Notes under the pieces: generated by a model
What the model was told of the DNA's origin: nothing
Databases searched by the model: none
What the model saw: the letters and a program-made list of their open reading frames with translations, nothing else
Shown here: one piece after another, positions 7,711 through 15,634 of the stretch
Numbering within the stretch: position 1 is the stretch's first letter
How the letters are laid out: each line of letters opens with the position of its first letter
Source: Gammaproteobacteria bacterium
GTDB lineage: Bacteria > Pseudomonadota > Gammaproteobacteria > Steroidobacterales > Steroidobacteraceae
Direction: 5' to 3'
Assembly (NCBI GenBank): GCA_028870355.1
Contig: JAGWPU010000034.1
Location: forward strand, 1-35,342
Length of the DNA stretch: 35,342 nucleotides
Made by a program: the position numbers and the translations under genes

Positions 7711-8949
7711 ATGAGTTACACCGCAGACGACTGCGCGCGTTGCCGCGCGGATTTTCCGGCGCTGCGCGCGATGCGCGGCGGCGCACCGATTGCGTACCTC
7801 GACGGCCCCGGCGGCAGCCAGGTCCCGCTCGCGGTGATCCGCGCGATCGAGGACGTGTACGCGAACTGCAACGTCAATACCGGCGGCGCGTTCGCGCCGT
7901 CGCGCGACGTCGGCCGGCGTCTGCACGAAGCGCGCAGCGCGGTCGCGACCTTTCTCGGCGCGGCCGGCCCCGAGACGATCTCCTTCGGTCAGAACATGAC
8001 GACGCTGTGCTTCTCGCTCGCGCACGCGATCGGTCGCACCCTCGAGGCGGGCGATGCGATCGTGATCACCGAACTCGATCACGAGGCTAACCGCGGCCCG
8101 TGGCTGATGCTGCGCGAGCGCGGCGTGGTCGTTCGCGAGGTACGACTGCGGCAAGACGGCCGACTCGACCTCGACGATCTCGCGGCGAAGATCGACACCC
8201 GCACCCGGCTGGTCGCAATCGGCGCATCCTCGAACGCGCTCGGCACGGTGAACGACCTCGCGCTCGTGCGACGGCTGTCGGCTGCGGTCGGCGCGTTGAT
8301 GGTGGTCGACGCGGTGCATTACGCGCCGCACTTCCCGATCGACGTCCAGGCGCTCGGCACCGACTTCCTGCTGTGCTCGGCGTACAAGTTCTACGGGCCC
8401 CACGTCGGCATCCTGTACTCGCGCCCGGGCGCGTTGGAGCGCCTGCCGACCGATCGACTGTCGGCGCAGAACCCGGCGCCGCCCTACCGGTTCGAGACCG
8501 GGACCCTGAATGCCGCCGCGATCCACGGGGTGCGCGCGGCGATCGACTACCTCGAGTCGCTCGGCCGCGGCGCGAATGCACGTGAACGCCTCGTCGACGC
8601 GATGACCGGCATCGCGGCCTACGAGCACGGACTCGCGGCCGACTATCATCGTCGGGTCGCCGACCTGCCGGGTGTGCGCCGGTACGGACCCGGCTTCGAC
8701 GATCCTGCCCGCGCACCGACGGTGTCGATCACGTTCGACGGACGCACGGCCGGCGAGGTCGCCGCGCAGCTCGACGAGCGCGGTCTGTGCATCTGGGACG
8801 GCGACTTCTATGCGGTACGGGTGATCGAGGTGCTCGGACTCGCGGATCGCGGCGGCCTGCTGCGCACCGGGTTCTCGCTCTACAACACCCGCGAGGAAGT
8901 GGATCGCCTGCTCGCCGCGCTCGAGGAGATCACGCGCGCGCGCCGTTGA
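7711..8949 (+). CDS. Cysteine-desulfurase-like PLP enzyme (class V aminotransferase, VC1184-type)
   Basis: This 412-residue class V aminotransferase-fold protein shows the start YLDGPGGSQVP, a PLP-contact histidine in ELDHEANRGPW, Asp200 and His203 (VVDAVHYAPH), and Schiff-base Lys226 in CSAYKFYGPHVG. These match the subgroup annotated as cysteine desulfurase-like protein, VC1184 type. True group II desulfurases carry a catalytic Cys in a loop near the C-terminus; here that region reads GLCIWDGDFYAVRVIEVLG and has no equivalent motif, so persulfide chemistry is doubtful. The real reaction of this subgroup is not known to me. It starts 13 bp after the barrel-protein stop and is likely in the same operon. 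Confidence 0.85.
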   Translation: MSYTADDCARCRADFPALRAMRGGAPIAYLDGPGGSQVPLAVIRAIEDVYANCNVNTGGAFAPSRDVGRRLHEARSAVATFLGAAGPETISFGQNMTTLCFSLAHAIGRTLEAGDAIVITELDHEANRGPWLMLRERGVVVREVRLRQDGRLDLDDLAAKIDTRTRLVAIGASSNALGTVNDLALVRRLSAAVGALMVVDAVHYAPHFPIDVQALGTDFLLCSAYKFYGPHVGILYSRPGALERLPTDRLSAQNPAPPYRFETGTLNAAAIHGVRAAIDYLESLGRGANARERLVDAMTGIAAYEHGLAADYHRRVADLPGVRRYGPGFDDPARAPTVSITFDGRTAGEVAAQLDERGLCIWDGDFYAVRVIEVLGLADRGGLLRTGFSLYNTREEVDRLLAALEEITRARR

Positions 8950-8952
8950 ACT

Positions 8953-8981
8953 TGCGTGCGGTACCCCGATCTAAGCACGCA
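8953..8981. repeat. 7-bp inverted repeat upstream of the TPR protein gene
   Basis: TGCGTGC (8953-8959) and GCACGCA (8975-8981) are perfect inverted copies with 15 bp between, lying 28 bp before the next start codon. This could be an operator or a leader hairpin. There is no T-run, so it does not look like an intrinsic terminator. Confidence 0.25.
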
Positions 8982-9008
8982 CACGGCTTGCCATAGGCGA
9001 GGACCCCG

Positions 9009-9872
9009 ATGATGAAGCTTACCCTGGCGGCGCTCGCGCTCATCGCCGCGACGCTCGCTGCGGCGCCGGGCTGGGCCGCGAGCGATCCCACCTCCCAGCA
9101 GATCTATCAGGCCGCCCGCGCGGGCAATCTGGACCAGGCGCAGGCGATGATCGACCAGGTCCTGAAGGATCACCCTCGGAGCGGCAAGGCGCATTACGTC
9201 GCCGCGGAGCTCGCCGCACGCGAGGGCCACCTCGCGATCGCCCGCGCCGAACTCGCTCGGGCCGAGACGCTCGCGCCCGGCTTGCCGTTCGCGCGAGCCC
9301 GCTCGGTGAGCGCGCTGCAGGCCGAGATCGGCCTGCGGGCGAACCCGCTGCAAGGCGGGAGAGCCACGCCGCGTCATCGCTTTCCCTGGGGCGGTGCGCT
9401 GCTGCTCGGCGCGATCGTCCTGCTCGTGCTGTCGCTGCTGCGGCGGCGGACGCCGGGGCCCGCGTACGGCACGACCCTCCCGTCGGGTGGCGCGTTCGGC
9501 GCGATGCCGCCGGGAGGACCTTATGCGGGACCCTACGGCGGCCCGGGCACCTATGGACCGGGAAACCCGGTGGGCGGGGTGCCGCCGGCGGGCGGGATCG
9601 GCTCCGGGATCGTCGGCGGTCTCGCGTCGGGCCTCGGCATCGGTGCCGGCGTGGTCGCCGGCGAGGAACTCGCGCAGCATCTGTTCAACGGCCAGAGTGG
9701 CGGCCTCGGCGGCCTGGGTTCCGCTCCCGGCGGCATGCTCGCGGATCCCGGCGCATCGAACGCCGATATGGGCGGGAACGATTTCGGGATCACCGGCGAC
9801 CCCGGCTCGTGGGACGACGGCGGCGGGACCGACTTCGGTGGAGGCGGCGACGACGGCGGCGGCTGGAACTAG
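9009..9872 (+). CDS. Exported/membrane TPR-repeat protein with Gly-rich acidic tail, function unknown
   Basis: This 287-residue protein has an N-terminal signal sequence (about 3-23, cleavage likely after GWAA), a short TPR-like helical region (about 27-105, with QAARAGNLDQAQAMIDQVLKD and AELAAREGHLAIARAELARA), one transmembrane helix (127-144) followed by three arginines, and a long low-complexity Gly/Pro-rich C-terminus ending in an Asp/Gly/Trp-rich tail (SWDDGGGTDFGGGGDDGGGW). Similar proteins with this layout occur in Burkholderiales as uncharacterised TPR proteins. Topology suggests the TPR part is periplasmic and the Gly-rich tail cytoplasmic. Either ATG of the MMK start is possible. 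It stands alone and converges on the dsbA-like gene 9 bp away. Confidence 0.8.
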   Translation: MMKLTLAALALIAATLAAAPGWAASDPTSQQIYQAARAGNLDQAQAMIDQVLKDHPRSGKAHYVAAELAAREGHLAIARAELARAETLAPGLPFARARSVSALQAEIGLRANPLQGGRATPRHRFPWGGALLLGAIVLLVLSLLRRRTPGPAYGTTLPSGGAFGAMPPGGPYAGPYGGPGTYGPGNPVGGVPPAGGIGSGIVGGLASGLGIGAGVVAGEELAQHLFNGQSGGLGGLGSAPGGMLADPGASNADMGGNDFGITGDPGSWDDGGGTDFGGGGDDGGGWN

Positions 9873-9881
9873 GCGCGCACC

Positions 9882-10427
9882 TCAGCCGTCGCGCGCGACG
9901 GCCGCGTCGATCGTGTCGATGAGGCGCCCGAGCCCCGTGGAGATGTCCTGATGGACTGCGCCGAGAAAGAATGCCGGTGCCGCGACGAGGCGGCTGCGGC
10001 GCGCCCCGTCGACGTGCTCGCGAACCTTCTGCAGATAGATGTGATCGTCCATCTCGGCGGTGTAGCGCACCGGATCCAGACCGATCTCGACCGCGTAGCG
10101 ATGTAGATCCTTCGGGCCGAGCCGCGCGGCGTGCCGATAGAGCGCGTCGTGCATTTCCCAGAATTTTCCCTGAGCCGCGGCCGCTTCCGCAGCCTCCGCG
10201 GCGAGCACCGCGTGCGCGTGCTCGAGCTCCGAGGGAAAATGCCGATAGATCACCTGGAGATGCGTCGGGTACCGTTCGAGCAGCATCCGCACGGTCGGGG
10301 CGGCCGACCGGCACGCCGGCGACTCGAAATCGCCGTACTCGATCAAGTTCAGGCGCGCGTGCGCGGCACCCCGGCGATGATCTTCGGGCTGCGGTGGCAC
10401 CGCCAGCACGACCGATGGCGTCTTCAT
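9882..10427 (-). CDS. Cytoplasmic DsbA-like thioredoxin-fold protein with a single cysteine
   Basis: This 181-residue protein has the DsbA-type thioredoxin-fold/helical layout: LNLIEYGDFE at the active-site strand, a helical insert (EAAAAQGKFWEMHDALYRH) and the cis-proline loop APAFFLG. The active site, normally CPxC, reads Ser36-Pro-Ala-Cys39, so the nucleophilic first cysteine is a serine, and Cys39 is the only cysteine in the protein. No signal peptide is present. A normal dithiol oxidase or isomerase role is therefore unlikely; a glutathione-dependent, peroxiredoxin-like or non-redox role is possible. The ATG at 10427 is chosen over a TTG at 10433 because it has GGGAGGG about 8 bp upstream. 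It follows htpG by 19 bp and is probably co-transcribed with it. Confidence 0.82.
   Translation of the reverse strand: MKTPSVVLAVPPQPEDHRRGAAHARLNLIEYGDFESPACRSAAPTVRMLLERYPTHLQVIYRHFPSELEHAHAVLAAEAAEAAAAQGKFWEMHDALYRHAARLGPKDLHRYAVEIGLDPVRYTAEMDDHIYLQKVREHVDGARRSRLVAAPAFFLGAVHQDISTGLGRLIDTIDAAVARDG
9885..9902. repeat. Perfect 18-bp palindrome at the convergent end of the dsbA-like gene
   Basis: GCCGTCGCGCGCGACGGC is its own reverse complement and lies in the last codons of the dsbA-like gene, near the convergent stop of the TPR gene. It could form a hairpin that helps stop transcription, but no T-run follows on either strand. It may be only GC-rich coding sequence. Confidence 0.25.
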
Positions 10428-10446
10428 CCTCAAGGCCCTCCCGGGC

Positions 10447-12315
10447 TCAGCCCACCAGGATCCGCGGCTTCTCCTTCAACCCGTCGATGATCAACTGGTT
10501 CACGCGGCGCACGAACGCGGCCGGATCCTCCAGCTCGCCACCCTCGGCGAGCAGCGCCTGATCGAATAATACCCGCGCGAGCTCGGTGAACGCGACCTCC
10601 TCCGGCGTGTCCTTGAGGCGCTCGATCAGCGGATGCTTCGGATTGATCTCGAGGATCGGCGGGCTGTCGAACGGATTCGACTGGCCGGCCTGCTTCAGGA
10701 TCCGTGCCATCCGCAGCGACATGCCGTGCTCGGCGAACACCAGGCACGCGGGCGAATCCGTGAGTCGCGACGACAGGCGCGCGCGATCGATCTTCCCGTC
10801 GAGCGCCTTCGCGAGGCGTTCGAGCGGCTCCTTGAACGCCGCTTCCTCGGCGATCCGGTCCGGCGTCTGGATCGCGGGCGCGACGTCCGCCGCCGCGCTC
10901 GCGGCGCTCGCGAGGGGTTTCCCGTCGAACTCGCGCAGGTGCCCGACGACCCATTCGTCGATCCGGTCGGTCAGCAGCAGCACCTCGATTCCCTGCGCAC
11001 GAAAACCCTCGAGATGCGGGCTGTTGCGCGCGGCGGTCTCGGTGTCCGCGGTGAGGTAGACGATGGACTTCTGGTCCGGCTTCATCCGCGCGACGTAATC
11101 GGCGAGCGTGACCCAGCCGGATTCGGTCGTGGAGCGCAGGCGCAGCAGCTTCGCTATCCGCGGGCGCAGCGCCGGGTCCTCGATGATCCCCTCCTTCAGC
11201 ACCGCACCGAAACTCGTCCAGAACTCGGCGTAGCTCGCGGCGTCCGATCCCGCGAGCTCCTCGAGCAGGTCGAGCGTGCGCTTCACGAGCGCCGCGCGGA
11301 TCTTGTCGACGGTGCGATTGTTCTGCAGCAGTTCGCGGGAGACGTTCAGCGGCAGATCGGCGGTATCGACCAGCCCGCGCATGAAGCGCAGCCAGGGCGG
11401 CAGGAGCTCGGCCGCCTTGTCCATGATGAACACCCGCCTCACGTAGAGCTGGATGCCCGCGCGGTGCTCCCGGTCGAACAGCTCGAACGGCGCCCGCTTC
11501 GGCAGGTACAGCAGCGACGTGTATTCGAGCGCGCCCTCGACCTTGTTGTGCGCCCAGGCGCGCGCCTCGTCCTCGCCGTGCACGAGGTGCTTGAAGAACC
11601 CTTGGTAATCGTCCGCGGAGAGCTCGGACTTCGGTCGCGTCCAGAACGCCTTCGCCTGGTTCAGCGTCTCGCGCCGGTCGCCCGACTCCAGCACGACGGG
11701 TACGCCGAGGTGATCGGAGTACTTGCGCACCAGGTCCCGCAGGCGCCATTCCTCGAGGAATTCCTTGTCGTCGTCGCGCAGGTGCAGGATCACCTCGGTA
11801 CCCCGCTCGACGCGCTCGCTCGTACCGATCTCGTAGGCCCCCTCGCCGTTCGACTCCCAGCGCACCGCGTCGGCGTCGGCGCGCTTGCTGTGCACGGTCA
11901 CGCGGTCGGCGACGATGAAGGCCGAGTAGAAGCCGACCCCGAACTGACCGATCAGCTGTGCGTCCTTCGCCGCATCCCCGCTCAGGGTCTCCAGGAATCG
12001 CTTGGTCCCCGACCGGGCGATCGTGCCGAGGTTCTCGACGACCTCCTCACGACTCATACCGACACCATTGTCGACGACCGCGAGCGTGCCCGCGTCCGGG
12101 TCGACTCGCAGCCGGATCGCGAGCTCGTCGCCGCCGAGGAGTTCGGGCTTCCCGATCGCCTCGAAGCGCAGCTTCTCGCAGGCGTCGGAGGCGTTCGAAA
12201 TCAGCTCGCGCAGGAAGATCTCCTTGTGCGAGTACAGCGAGTGGATCACCAGGCGCAGCACTTGCTGGGTTTCCGCCTGGAATTCCTTGCGCTCGGGGGT
12301 CGTATCGGTCGTCAT
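10447..12315 (-). CDS. htpG: Molecular chaperone HtpG (bacterial Hsp90)
   Basis: This 622-residue cytosolic ATP-dependent chaperone helps fold and remodel client proteins under stress. The N-terminal GHKL ATPase domain shows ETQQVLRLVIHSLYSHKEIFLRELISNASDA, DNGVGMSREEVVENLGTIARSGT and GQFGVGFYSAFIVAD, the diagnostic nucleotide-binding motifs. The middle domain contains YVRRVFIMD and LPLNVSRELLQ, followed by the C-terminal dimerisation domain. Length equals typical HtpG. It is divergent from htpX and preceded by a good heat-shock promoter match at 12371-12398. The dsbA-like gene follows in the same direction. Confidence 0.98.
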   Translation of the reverse strand: MTTDTTPERKEFQAETQQVLRLVIHSLYSHKEIFLRELISNASDACEKLRFEAIGKPELLGGDELAIRLRVDPDAGTLAVVDNGVGMSREEVVENLGTIARSGTKRFLETLSGDAAKDAQLIGQFGVGFYSAFIVADRVTVHSKRADADAVRWESNGEGAYEIGTSERVERGTEVILHLRDDDKEFLEEWRLRDLVRKYSDHLGVPVVLESGDRRETLNQAKAFWTRPKSELSADDYQGFFKHLVHGEDEARAWAHNKVEGALEYTSLLYLPKRAPFELFDREHRAGIQLYVRRVFIMDKAAELLPPWLRFMRGLVDTADLPLNVSRELLQNNRTVDKIRAALVKRTLDLLEELAGSDAASYAEFWTSFGAVLKEGIIEDPALRPRIAKLLRLRSTTESGWVTLADYVARMKPDQKSIVYLTADTETAARNSPHLEGFRAQGIEVLLLTDRIDEWVVGHLREFDGKPLASAASAAADVAPAIQTPDRIAEEAAFKEPLERLAKALDGKIDRARLSSRLTDSPACLVFAEHGMSLRMARILKQAGQSNPFDSPPILEINPKHPLIERLKDTPEEVAFTELARVLFDQALLAEGGELEDPAAFVRRVNQLIIDGLKEKPRILVG

Positions 12316-12370
12316 GGTTGCACTCGATGGAACTGTCGGGTTCTGGGGCGCTGAGGCCCCGTTCGGGCCC

Positions 12371-12398
12371 AGTTGGGGGCGCCGGCGCGAACTTCAAG
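12371..12398 (-). promoter_or_regulatory. Sigma-32 type heat-shock promoter for htpG
   Basis: On the minus strand CCTTGAAG leads into the -35 core CTTGAA (12398-12393); 14 bp later comes CCCCAACT (12378-12371), which matches the sigma-32 -10 consensus CCCCATNT at every fixed base except the T. The spacing is within the known range, and transcription would start about 50 bp before the htpG ATG. HtpG is a classic sigma-32 target in proteobacteria. Confidence 0.7.
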
Positions 12399-12420
12399 GC
12401 CGTCGGGGGTCCGCAGCCGG

Positions 12421-12452
12421 CTTGAAAATGGACGACCGCGGCCCGACCATGG
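12421..12452 (+). promoter_or_regulatory. Possible sigma-32 promoter for htpX
   Basis: CTTGAAA (12421-12427) is a perfect sigma-32 -35 element facing htpX. The best -10 candidate is GACCATGG (12445-12452), which keeps only the CCAT core, at 17 bp spacing. It lies about 50 bp before the htpX ATG. It is weaker than the htpG promoter but consistent with HtpX being heat-induced in other bacteria. Confidence 0.4.
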
Positions 12453-12504
12453 CGATTGGGACGCGGATCCGGTCGACCGCGCTCCCGGTGGCATCGAGGC
12501 GACT

Positions 12505-13380
12505 ATGAAACGCATCCTGTTGTTCCTGCTCACCAACATCGCCGTGCTGGCGCTGCTGTCGATCGTCGTGTTCATCGTCGAACGCCTGTTCGGCGTCCGG
12601 ATGAGCGGCGGCGGCTATGGCGCCCTGTTGGTGTTCTCCGCGATCTTCGGCTTCGGCGGCGCGCTGATCTCGCTCGCGATGTCGAAGTGGATCGCGAAGC
12701 GCGCGATGGGCGTCCGGGTGATCGAGCAGCCATCCAACGCCGCCGAGCACTGGTTGCTCGCGACCGTCGCACGGCTCGCCGAGTCGGTGCACGTGCGCAT
12801 GCCCGAGGTCGGCATCTTCGACGCCGAGGAGATGAACGCGTTCGCGACCGGCGCGCGGCGTGACGCGGCGCTGGTCGCGGTCAGTACCGGCTTGCTGCGC
12901 GGGATGACGCCGGCGCAGGTCGAGGCGGTGCTCGGCCACGAGATCAGCCACGTCGCGAACGGCGACATGGTCACGCTGACCCTGCTGCAAGGCGTGCTCA
13001 ACACCTTCGTGATCTTCCTCGCGCGCGTGATCGGCAGCGTGGTCGATCGCACCGTGCTGCGCAATGAGCGCGAGGAGTCCGGCATCGGCTTCTTCCTGAC
13101 GACGATGATCGCGCAGATCGTGCTCGGCATCTTCGCGAGCCTGATCGTCGCGTGGTTCTCGCGCTACCGCGAGTTCCGTGCCGACCGGGGCGGTGCGGAC
13201 CTCGCCGGCCGATCCAACATGATCGGCGCGCTGCAAGCCCTCGAGCACAGCCAGGGCACGCCGATGCCCGAGCCGATGCAGGCGTTCGGGATCAACACCG
13301 AGCGCTCGCTGGGCCTGAAGCACCTGTTCATGACGCATCCGCCGCTGGAAGCGCGGATCGCGGCGCTGCGCGCTGCCTGA
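12505..13380 (+). CDS. htpX: Inner-membrane zinc metalloprotease HtpX
   Basis: This 291-residue M48-family protease degrades misfolded membrane proteins at the inner membrane. It has two N-terminal transmembrane helices (about 5-25 and 36-58), the zinc-binding HEISH motif (His145, Glu146, His149), two further hydrophobic segments (about 160-180 and 194-217) and the third ligand Glu223 in YREFRADRGGADLAG. The C-terminus ends FMTHPPLEARIAAL, as in E. coli HtpX, and the length is almost the same. The ATG at 12505 is used because MKRILLFLLTNIAV is the standard HtpX N-terminus. It is divergent from htpG, with a heat-shock-like promoter upstream. Confidence 0.97.
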   Translation: MKRILLFLLTNIAVLALLSIVVFIVERLFGVRMSGGGYGALLVFSAIFGFGGALISLAMSKWIAKRAMGVRVIEQPSNAAEHWLLATVARLAESVHVRMPEVGIFDAEEMNAFATGARRDAALVAVSTGLLRGMTPAQVEAVLGHEISHVANGDMVTLTLLQGVLNTFVIFLARVIGSVVDRTVLRNEREESGIGFFLTTMIAQIVLGIFASLIVAWFSRYREFRADRGGADLAGRSNMIGALQALEHSQGTPMPEPMQAFGINTERSLGLKHLFMTHPPLEARIAALRAA

Positions 13381-13399
13381 CGCGCGCGACCCCGACCCG

Positions 13400-14830
13400 A
13401 TGCCGCCGCGACCGCCCGCCCCGTCGACGCTCGCGGACCTGCGCGCCGTGGTCGGCGCGGGCGGAGCGCTCGATGCGCGCGCCGACGTCGCACCGTACGT
13501 CGAGGACTGCCGCGGGCTCTATCACGGGACGACCCCGCTCGTGCTGCTGCCCTCGAGCGTCGAGGACGTCGCACGAATCCTCGCGATCTGCGATCGGGAC
13601 GGCGTCGCGGTGGTACCGCAGGGCGGCAATACCAGCTACTGCGGCGGCGCAACCCCCGGCGAGCACGGCGGCGAGATCGTGATCGCGATGCGCCGCCTGA
13701 ACCGGATTCGCAGCGTCGACGCGGCGAATGATTCGATGATCGTCGAGGCCGGCTGCACGCTCGCGGCTGCGCAGGACGCGGCACGCGCGGCGGGACGGCT
13801 CTTCCCGCTGTCCCTGGGGTCGGAAGGCAGCGCGCAGATCGGCGGCAACCTGTCGACGAACGCGGGCGGCACCGCGGTCCTGCGCTACGGCATGATGCGC
13901 GACCTCACGCTCGGGCTCGAGGTCGTGCTCGCCGACGGCCGGATCCTGCGTTCGCTGCAGCCGCTGCGCAAGGACAACACCGGATACGACTGGAAGTCGC
14001 TGTTCATCGGTGCCGAGGGCACGCTCGGCGTGATCACCGCCGCGGCCCTGAAGCTGTTCGCACTGCCGGCGGACACCGCGACCGCGCTCGCGGGCGTACC
14101 CTCGCCGGCCGCGGCGCTCGACCTGCTGATGCGCTTGCGCGAGCACTTCGGCGAAGCGATTTCGAGCTTCGAGCTGATGCCGCGGCGCGCGGTCGAGATG
14201 ACCGTGCGCCACGTCGACGGTGTCGCGAATCCGCTCACGGACGAGCCGTCGCCATGGTTCGTGCTCGTCGAGATCGGCGCGAGCCGCGCGATCAGCGATC
14301 CGACGACGCGCCTCGGGGACGCGCTGGCCGCGGCCGCCGACGCCGCGACCGTGTCGGGCGCGATGCTCGCGACCTCCGCGACGCAGGCGCAGACGTTCTG
14401 GCGGCTGCGCGAATCGGTGCCGGAGGCGCAACGGCGCCACGGTGCGAGCCTCAAGCACGATCTGTCGGTGCCGCTCTCCGCGATACCGCGGCTGATCGAG
14501 CTCGGCACCGCGCTGATCGAGCGCGTGGCACCCGACGGCGAGACGATCGCCTATGGACACGTCGGTGACGGGAATCTGCACTTCAACGTGAGCCAGCGAC
14601 CCGGAACCGACCGGGCGGCGTTCCTCGCGCGACAGGCACCGCTCCAGGCGGCGATGTTCGACCTGACGACGGGCCTCGGAGGCTCGTTCAGTGCCGAGCA
14701 TGGGATCGGACGCCTCAAGGTGGACGAGCTCGAGCGGCGCACCGATCCGGTCGAGATCGATCTGATGCGCACGCTGAAGCGCGCGCTCGATCCGAAGGGG
14801 ATCATGAATCCCGGCAAGGTGCTGCGGTGA
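13400..14830 (+). CDS. FAD-linked oxidoreductase, D-2-hydroxyglutarate dehydrogenase-like
   Basis: This 476-residue flavoprotein has a VAO/PCMH-type FAD-binding domain (residues about 30-225; VPQGGNTSYCGGA and GGNLSTNAGGTAVLRYGMMRDL contact the FAD) and a FAD-oxidase C-terminal domain with the metal/substrate site GHVGDGNLHFN and EHGIGRLK, ending in DPKGIMNPGKVL. This is the GlcD/D2HGDH/D-lactate dehydrogenase family, which oxidises D-2-hydroxyacids and passes electrons to the respiratory chain or an electron-transfer flavoprotein. The overall pattern is closest to D-2-hydroxyglutarate dehydrogenases, but the exact hydroxyacid cannot be fixed from sequence. It starts 19 bp after htpX and just before a GNAT gene. 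Confidence 0.87.
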   Translation: MPPRPPAPSTLADLRAVVGAGGALDARADVAPYVEDCRGLYHGTTPLVLLPSSVEDVARILAICDRDGVAVVPQGGNTSYCGGATPGEHGGEIVIAMRRLNRIRSVDAANDSMIVEAGCTLAAAQDAARAAGRLFPLSLGSEGSAQIGGNLSTNAGGTAVLRYGMMRDLTLGLEVVLADGRILRSLQPLRKDNTGYDWKSLFIGAEGTLGVITAAALKLFALPADTATALAGVPSPAAALDLLMRLREHFGEAISSFELMPRRAVEMTVRHVDGVANPLTDEPSPWFVLVEIGASRAISDPTTRLGDALAAAADAATVSGAMLATSATQAQTFWRLRESVPEAQRRHGASLKHDLSVPLSAIPRLIELGTALIERVAPDGETIAYGHVGDGNLHFNVSQRPGTDRAAFLARQAPLQAAMFDLTTGLGGSFSAEHGIGRLKVDELERRTDPVEIDLMRTLKRALDPKGIMNPGKVLR

Positions 14831-14846
14831 GCGGCGCCGCCCGGCG

Positions 14847-15479
14847 ATGCGACGTCTGACGCTCCCGCGGCGCACGCCGCGGCTCGTGCTACGCGACTTC
14901 ACGCCGGCGGACTTCGACGGAATCCTCGCGTATTCCTCCGATCCCCGCGTGACCCGCTATCTGTTCTTCGCTCCGCGCGATGCCGAGAGCACGGCCGACT
15001 ACCTGGAGGACTTGCTCGATTCGCAGCGCGAGACGCCGCGCAGCCGCTTCGAACTCGCGGTCGTGGAGGAGGCCACGCAGGAGCTGATCGGTGCGTGCGA
15101 CCTCTCCCGGATCGAGCGCGGGGTGTTCGACCTCGGCTACATGCTGGGCACCGCGCACTGGGGCCGCGGTTACGCGACCGAAATCGCACGCTCGCTCGCC
15201 GAAGCCGCGTTCCTCGAGCTGCGCGCCGCGCGCGTGATCTCGACCGTGGACGTGAACAACCGGGCATCGATCCGCGTGCTCGAGAAGCTCGGGATGCGCT
15301 GGGAAGCGGTGTATCGCAAGCACCGTCGCGCAAAGAACCGATGGTGGGACTGCCACCTGTACGTGCTGCCGCGCGAGGTATGGGAAGCCGAGCAGGCGCG
15401 CCGCGCGAGCGCACCGGACGCGCCGTCACCGCCCGCGGCTCAAGGCTCCTCGCCGCCGTCGTCCTCGCCGTCGCCGTGA
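14847..15479 (+). CDS. GNAT-family N-acetyltransferase (RimJ/RimL-like)
   Basis: This 210-residue protein has the RimJ/RimL-type GNAT core: TPRLVLRDFTPADFDGILAY at the N-terminus, YMLGTAHWGRGYATEIARSLAEAAF (motif A, acetyl-CoA binding, about 97-121) and VDVNNRASIRVLEKLGMRWEAVYRKH (motif B). The natural substrate is unknown; relatives acetylate ribosomal protein N-termini or small amines. Residues after about 185 form a Ser/Pro-rich tail not expected in the family. Its 3' end overlaps the convergent 64-residue membrane-protein gene by 40 bp, which probably explains the odd tail. It begins 16 bp after the FAD oxidoreductase stop. Confidence 0.88.
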   Translation: MRRLTLPRRTPRLVLRDFTPADFDGILAYSSDPRVTRYLFFAPRDAESTADYLEDLLDSQRETPRSRFELAVVEEATQELIGACDLSRIERGVFDLGYMLGTAHWGRGYATEIARSLAEAAFLELRAARVISTVDVNNRASIRVLEKLGMRWEAVYRKHRRAKNRWWDCHLYVLPREVWEAEQARRASAPDAPSPPAAQGSSPPSSSPSP

Positions 15480-15634
15480 TCGTGCTCGCGAGCGCGTCGC
15501 GCGTGCTCGCGCTGCTTCGCGCGCTCGATCACGTCCTCGCTCGGCATCCCGAGCCGGGTGCTCGCGCGCAGGGTGAGCAGTCCACCGACCAGCGCACCGA
15601 CGACCACCAGAATCGCGAGGATTGCGTGGATCAT
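15440..15634 (-). CDS. Small single-TM membrane protein (DUF2897-like), coupled to tesB
   Basis: This 64-residue protein has one N-terminal hydrophobic helix (IHAILAILVVVGALVGGLLTL, about 2-22) followed by a charged tail rich in His, Asp, Glu and Arg. The layout resembles DUF2897 proteins of Pseudomonas, but I cannot confirm homology. Its ATG at 15634 overlaps the tesB stop as ATGA, strong evidence that it is a real, translationally coupled gene. It overlaps the 3' end of the acetyltransferase gene on the other strand by 40 bp. Function unknown. Confidence 0.65.
   Translation of the reverse strand: MIHAILAILVVVGALVGGLLTLRASTRLGMPSEDVIERAKQREHARRAREHDHGDGEDDGGEEP

Noticed and set aside
10633..12354. 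573-residue plus-strand frame opposite htpG
   Set aside because: It is antisense to a complete and unmistakable htpG; no motif or ribosome-binding context supports it.
13328..14902. 524-residue minus-strand frame opposite the FAD oxidoreductase
   Set aside because: Antisense shadow; the plus strand encodes a full D2HGDH-like enzyme with all motifs.
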